DNA from: an uncultured Acidimicrobiales bacterium
GTDB lineage: Bacteria; Actinomycetota; Acidimicrobiia; Acidimicrobiales; Aldehydirespiratoraceae
Reading direction: 5' to 3'
Assembly: GCA_905480195.1 (NCBI GenBank)
Contig: CAJQPN010000003.1
Location: 1-64,000 of the forward strand
DNA length: 64,000 bases
Position numbers and translations under genes: made by a program. Position 1 is the stretch's first letter, and each line of letters begins with the position of its first letter. Below, piece after piece: positions 62,068-64,000 of this stretch. The notes below the pieces were generated by a model. The model worked only from the letters and a program-made list of their open reading frames with translations. It did no database searches and was not told where the DNA came from.

Positions 62068-63780
62068 GTGGCGTCTCCCGAACCCGGATCACTCAGCCCG
62101 GCGCAGCGCACAGCTGCACTGAGTGCCATGGCACAAGCCCCGCTCGATGTCCTCGTCATCGGCGGTGGTGTCACCGGCGTTGGGTGCGCCCTCGATGCCG
62201 TGACTCGGGGCCTACGCGTGGGGCTCGTCGAGCAGCGCGACTTGGCGTCCGGCACCTCGAGTCGCAGCTCCAAGCTGATGCACGGCGGCTTGCGCTACCT
62301 CGAAGCAAAAGACTTCGGCCTTGTCTACGAGGCACTTCAAGAGCGAGGACTCCACACGAACCGGATCGCCCCGCACCTGGTTCGACCGATCTCGTTCCTG
62401 ATCCCATTGACGGGCCGAATTTGGCAACGTTTCTACTACGGCGCCGGCGTGCTGCTCTACGACCTCATGGCATTGGCTCGGGGCAAAAAGTTTCCGGTCC
62501 ATCGGCATCTCTCTCGTCGACAAGCCCTCGAACTCGCACCCGGCCTCAAGAGGTCGTCGCTCATCGGCGGAATCCTCTACCACGACGCTCAGATCGACGA
62601 TGCCCGCCACACCGTCGCCGTCGCGCGCACCGCATCACTCCACGGCGCGCACATCGCAACCTCGACCCAGGTCATCGACCTCCTCAAGCAAGACGGACGG
62701 ATCGTCGGGGCTCGAGTGCTCGACGTCGAGTCCGAGACCGAATACGAACTCCGAGCCGACCGTGTCGTCAACGCCACCGGAGTGTGGATCAACGACATCC
62801 AGGAAATGGCGGGCCCGTCTGCGTTATCGGTGCAAGCCGCAAAGGGAGTACACCTTGTCGTTCCGAAGGCGGCGATCGACAGCAGCACCGGCGTGGTACT
62901 GCGGACGCCCACGAGCGTGCTGTTCATCATTCCGTGGGGTGAGTATTGGCTCCTCGGAACCACCGACACGAAGTGGCACCTCGACCGGGCGCATCCGGCA
63001 GCATCGTCGGCCGACATCGAGTACCTCCTCAGGCAGGCGAACGCTGCGCTCGACCGTCAACTCCAGCGCAACGACGTTGTCGGCGTCTACGCCGGGCTCC
63101 GTCCACTTCTCAGCGGCGAGACTGAAGAGACTGCCCGTTTGAGCCGCGAGCACGCTGTCGCTCAACCCGTGCCCGGGCTCATCTCCATCGCCGGCGGCAA
63201 GTACACGACCTATCGGGTCATGGCTGCCGACGCGATCGACATGGCGGTCGAGGATCTACCCCGCGCCATCGGCCCATCGATCACCGACCGCATCGAACTC
63301 ATCGGTGCCGACAACTGGGACACGGTCAAGGACTCAGGTCCCGAGTTGGCTGCGCGACACGATCTCCCTCTGGCTCTCGTTGAGCGGCTGCTATGGCGGC
63401 ACGGATCAGGCAGCGCAGCCGTTCTTGCGCTCACCGAGGACCAACCAGAACTCCTCGAGGTACTTCCAGGCGCTGGCTACATCGCAGCCGAAGCCATCTA
63501 CGCCGTCCGCTATGAAGGTGCGCTACACCTCGAAGACGTTCTCGCTCGGCGGATGCGAATCTCGATCGAGACGGTCGATCGAGGCACCGAGATCGCCGCA
63601 CGCGTCGCAGCCTTGATCGGCCCCGAGCTCGGCTGGACCGACACCGACATCACGAACGAGGTTGAGCGATGGCACAGCCGGGTCGACGCCGAGTTGGATG
63701 CGAACGCGACACCCGACGACGAGACTGCGCAGTCGGTCCGACGAACCGCGATCGACGGTCGCGGTCTGGTCGGGGCCTGA
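62068..63780 (+). CDS. glpD: Glycerol-3-phosphate dehydrogenase, FAD-dependent (GlpD-type)
   Basis: A 570-residue flavoenzyme oxidising sn-glycerol 3-phosphate to dihydroxyacetone phosphate at the membrane. FAD motif LVIGGGVTGVGCALDAVTRG, RSSKLMHGGLRYLE, and GAHIATSTQVIDLL are visible; IAGGKYTTYRVMA is another GlpD block. The C-terminal domain of about 150 residues is the usual DAO-C region. The GTG start is used because it follows the TAGGCT box by 6 bases; an ATG 20 codons later is the alternative. It links the acyl-CoA/lipid genes to glycerol use. Confidence 0.92.
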   Translation: MASPEPGSLSPAQRTAALSAMAQAPLDVLVIGGGVTGVGCALDAVTRGLRVGLVEQRDLASGTSSRSSKLMHGGLRYLEAKDFGLVYEALQERGLHTNRIAPHLVRPISFLIPLTGRIWQRFYYGAGVLLYDLMALARGKKFPVHRHLSRRQALELAPGLKRSSLIGGILYHDAQIDDARHTVAVARTASLHGAHIATSTQVIDLLKQDGRIVGARVLDVESETEYELRADRVVNATGVWINDIQEMAGPSALSVQAAKGVHLVVPKAAIDSSTGVVLRTPTSVLFIIPWGEYWLLGTTDTKWHLDRAHPAASSADIEYLLRQANAALDRQLQRNDVVGVYAGLRPLLSGETEETARLSREHAVAQPVPGLISIAGGKYTTYRVMAADAIDMAVEDLPRAIGPSITDRIELIGADNWDTVKDSGPELAARHDLPLALVERLLWRHGSGSAAVLALTEDQPELLEVLPGAGYIAAEAIYAVRYEGALHLEDVLARRMRISIETVDRGTEIAARVAALIGPELGWTDTDITNEVERWHSRVDAELDANATPDDETAQSVRRTAIDGRGLVGA

Positions 63781-63810
63781 AACATCATTCGGCGACCGCC
63801 CCGCCGGCCG

Positions 63811-63816
63811 TACACT
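63811..63816 (+). promoter_or_regulatory. -10 box TACACT of a probable leaderless aroC promoter
   Basis: TACACT ends 6 bases before the aroC ATG with no Shine-Dalgarno between. The same geometry is seen at about twenty other start codons here. Confidence 0.4.
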
Positions 63817-63822
63817 CGACCT

Positions 63823-64000
63823 ATGGCCAGCTCGTTCGGAACCCTCTTCCGCGTCTCCACGTTCGGTGAATCGCACGGCGGGGGCGTCGGTGTGGTGATC
63901 GACGGCTGTCCACCCCGCCTCGCCCTTGACGTCAGCACCATCCAATCCGACCTCGACCGACGACGGCCGGGCCAGAGCCGCCTCGTCACACAGCGTGATG
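63823..64000 (+). CDS. aroC: Chorismate synthase, N-terminal part (cut by window end)
   Basis: The first 59 codons of AroC, running off the window. [20 protein letters not shown] matches the conserved N-terminus (STFGESHG), and [26 protein letters not shown] give the FMN- and substrate-binding Arg/Gln-rich segment. It makes chorismate, the branch point of aromatic compounds, from EPSP with reduced FMN. Complete 3' end is outside the window. Confidence 0.95.
   Translation, partial: MASSFGTLFRVSTFGESHGGGVGVVIDGCPPRLALDVSTIQSDLDRRRPGQSRLVTQRD

Noticed and set aside
1-64000. CRISPR arrays, insertion sequences, prophage or integrase genes
   Set aside because: No regularly spaced repeats, transposase motifs, terminal inverted repeats or phage genes seen in the window.

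Overview
The window is a gene-dense stretch of high-GC (roughly 60 percent, by eye) actinobacterial chromosome with no phage, transposase or CRISPR. Three things point to an actinobacterium: a mycothione reductase (mycothiol is actinobacterial), an ANTAR response regulator next to polA, and the polA / rpsA / coaE / uvrB / uvrA gene order known from Actinobacteria. Several mosaic features suggest a deep-branching, probably aquatic lineage such as Acidimicrobiia (Ilumatobacter-like). That placement is inference, not something the sequence proves.

Layout. 1-8.1 kb (minus strand): tRNA-Leu(UAA), an orphan solute-binding lipoprotein, secG-tpiA-pgk, then yvcK-rapZ-methyltransferase joined by GTGA stop/start overlaps, and a membrane-anchored beta-propeller. 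8.2-16 kb: nucleotide excision repair genes uvrC, uvrA, uvrB with two small membrane ORFs between them. 16-28 kb: coaE, then an approximately 11 kb Tad-pilus block (Flp pilin, LuxR-type response regulator, histidine kinase, a polytopic GT-C-like protein, tadC, a VWA-fused tadB, tadA, tadZ, cpaB), followed by rpsA. 29.5-37.7 kb: a MttB-family methyltransferase, a SAM methyltransferase, polA, pdtaR, and small envelope proteins. 37.8-43.2 kb: tRNA-Leu(CAA), the FAS-II operon fabD-fabH-fabG-acpP-fabF, convergent fabZ, and HU with a clear terminator.

43.3-64 kb is metabolic: truncated haemoglobin, a glucuronokinase-like GHMP kinase, enoyl-CoA hydratase with an Ltp/thiolase and DUF35 pair, a lipocalin-like protein, a CPBP protease, a tandem glycine riboswitch with gcvP, and a luciferase-like monooxygenase behind a KstR-like operator. 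It continues with CitE-like lyase and MaoC hydratase, a Mo-bisMGD oxidoreductase, mycothione reductase plus SDR, acyl-CoA synthetase, glpD, and the first 178 bases of aroC. The acyl-CoA genes read as lipid/steroid-type catabolism running against the FAS-II anabolic block.

The strongest window-wide signals are regulatory. About twenty start codons sit 6-8 bases after a TAnnnT -10 box and lack a Shine-Dalgarno sequence, implying pervasive leaderless transcription. Two divergent gene pairs share the same overlapping back-to-back -10 sequence, GAGCATAGGCT. The most unusual proteins are the FabD with a lipoyl-like C-terminal domain, the VWA-TadB fusion with a degenerate metal site, and the bacterial glucuronokinase homologue.
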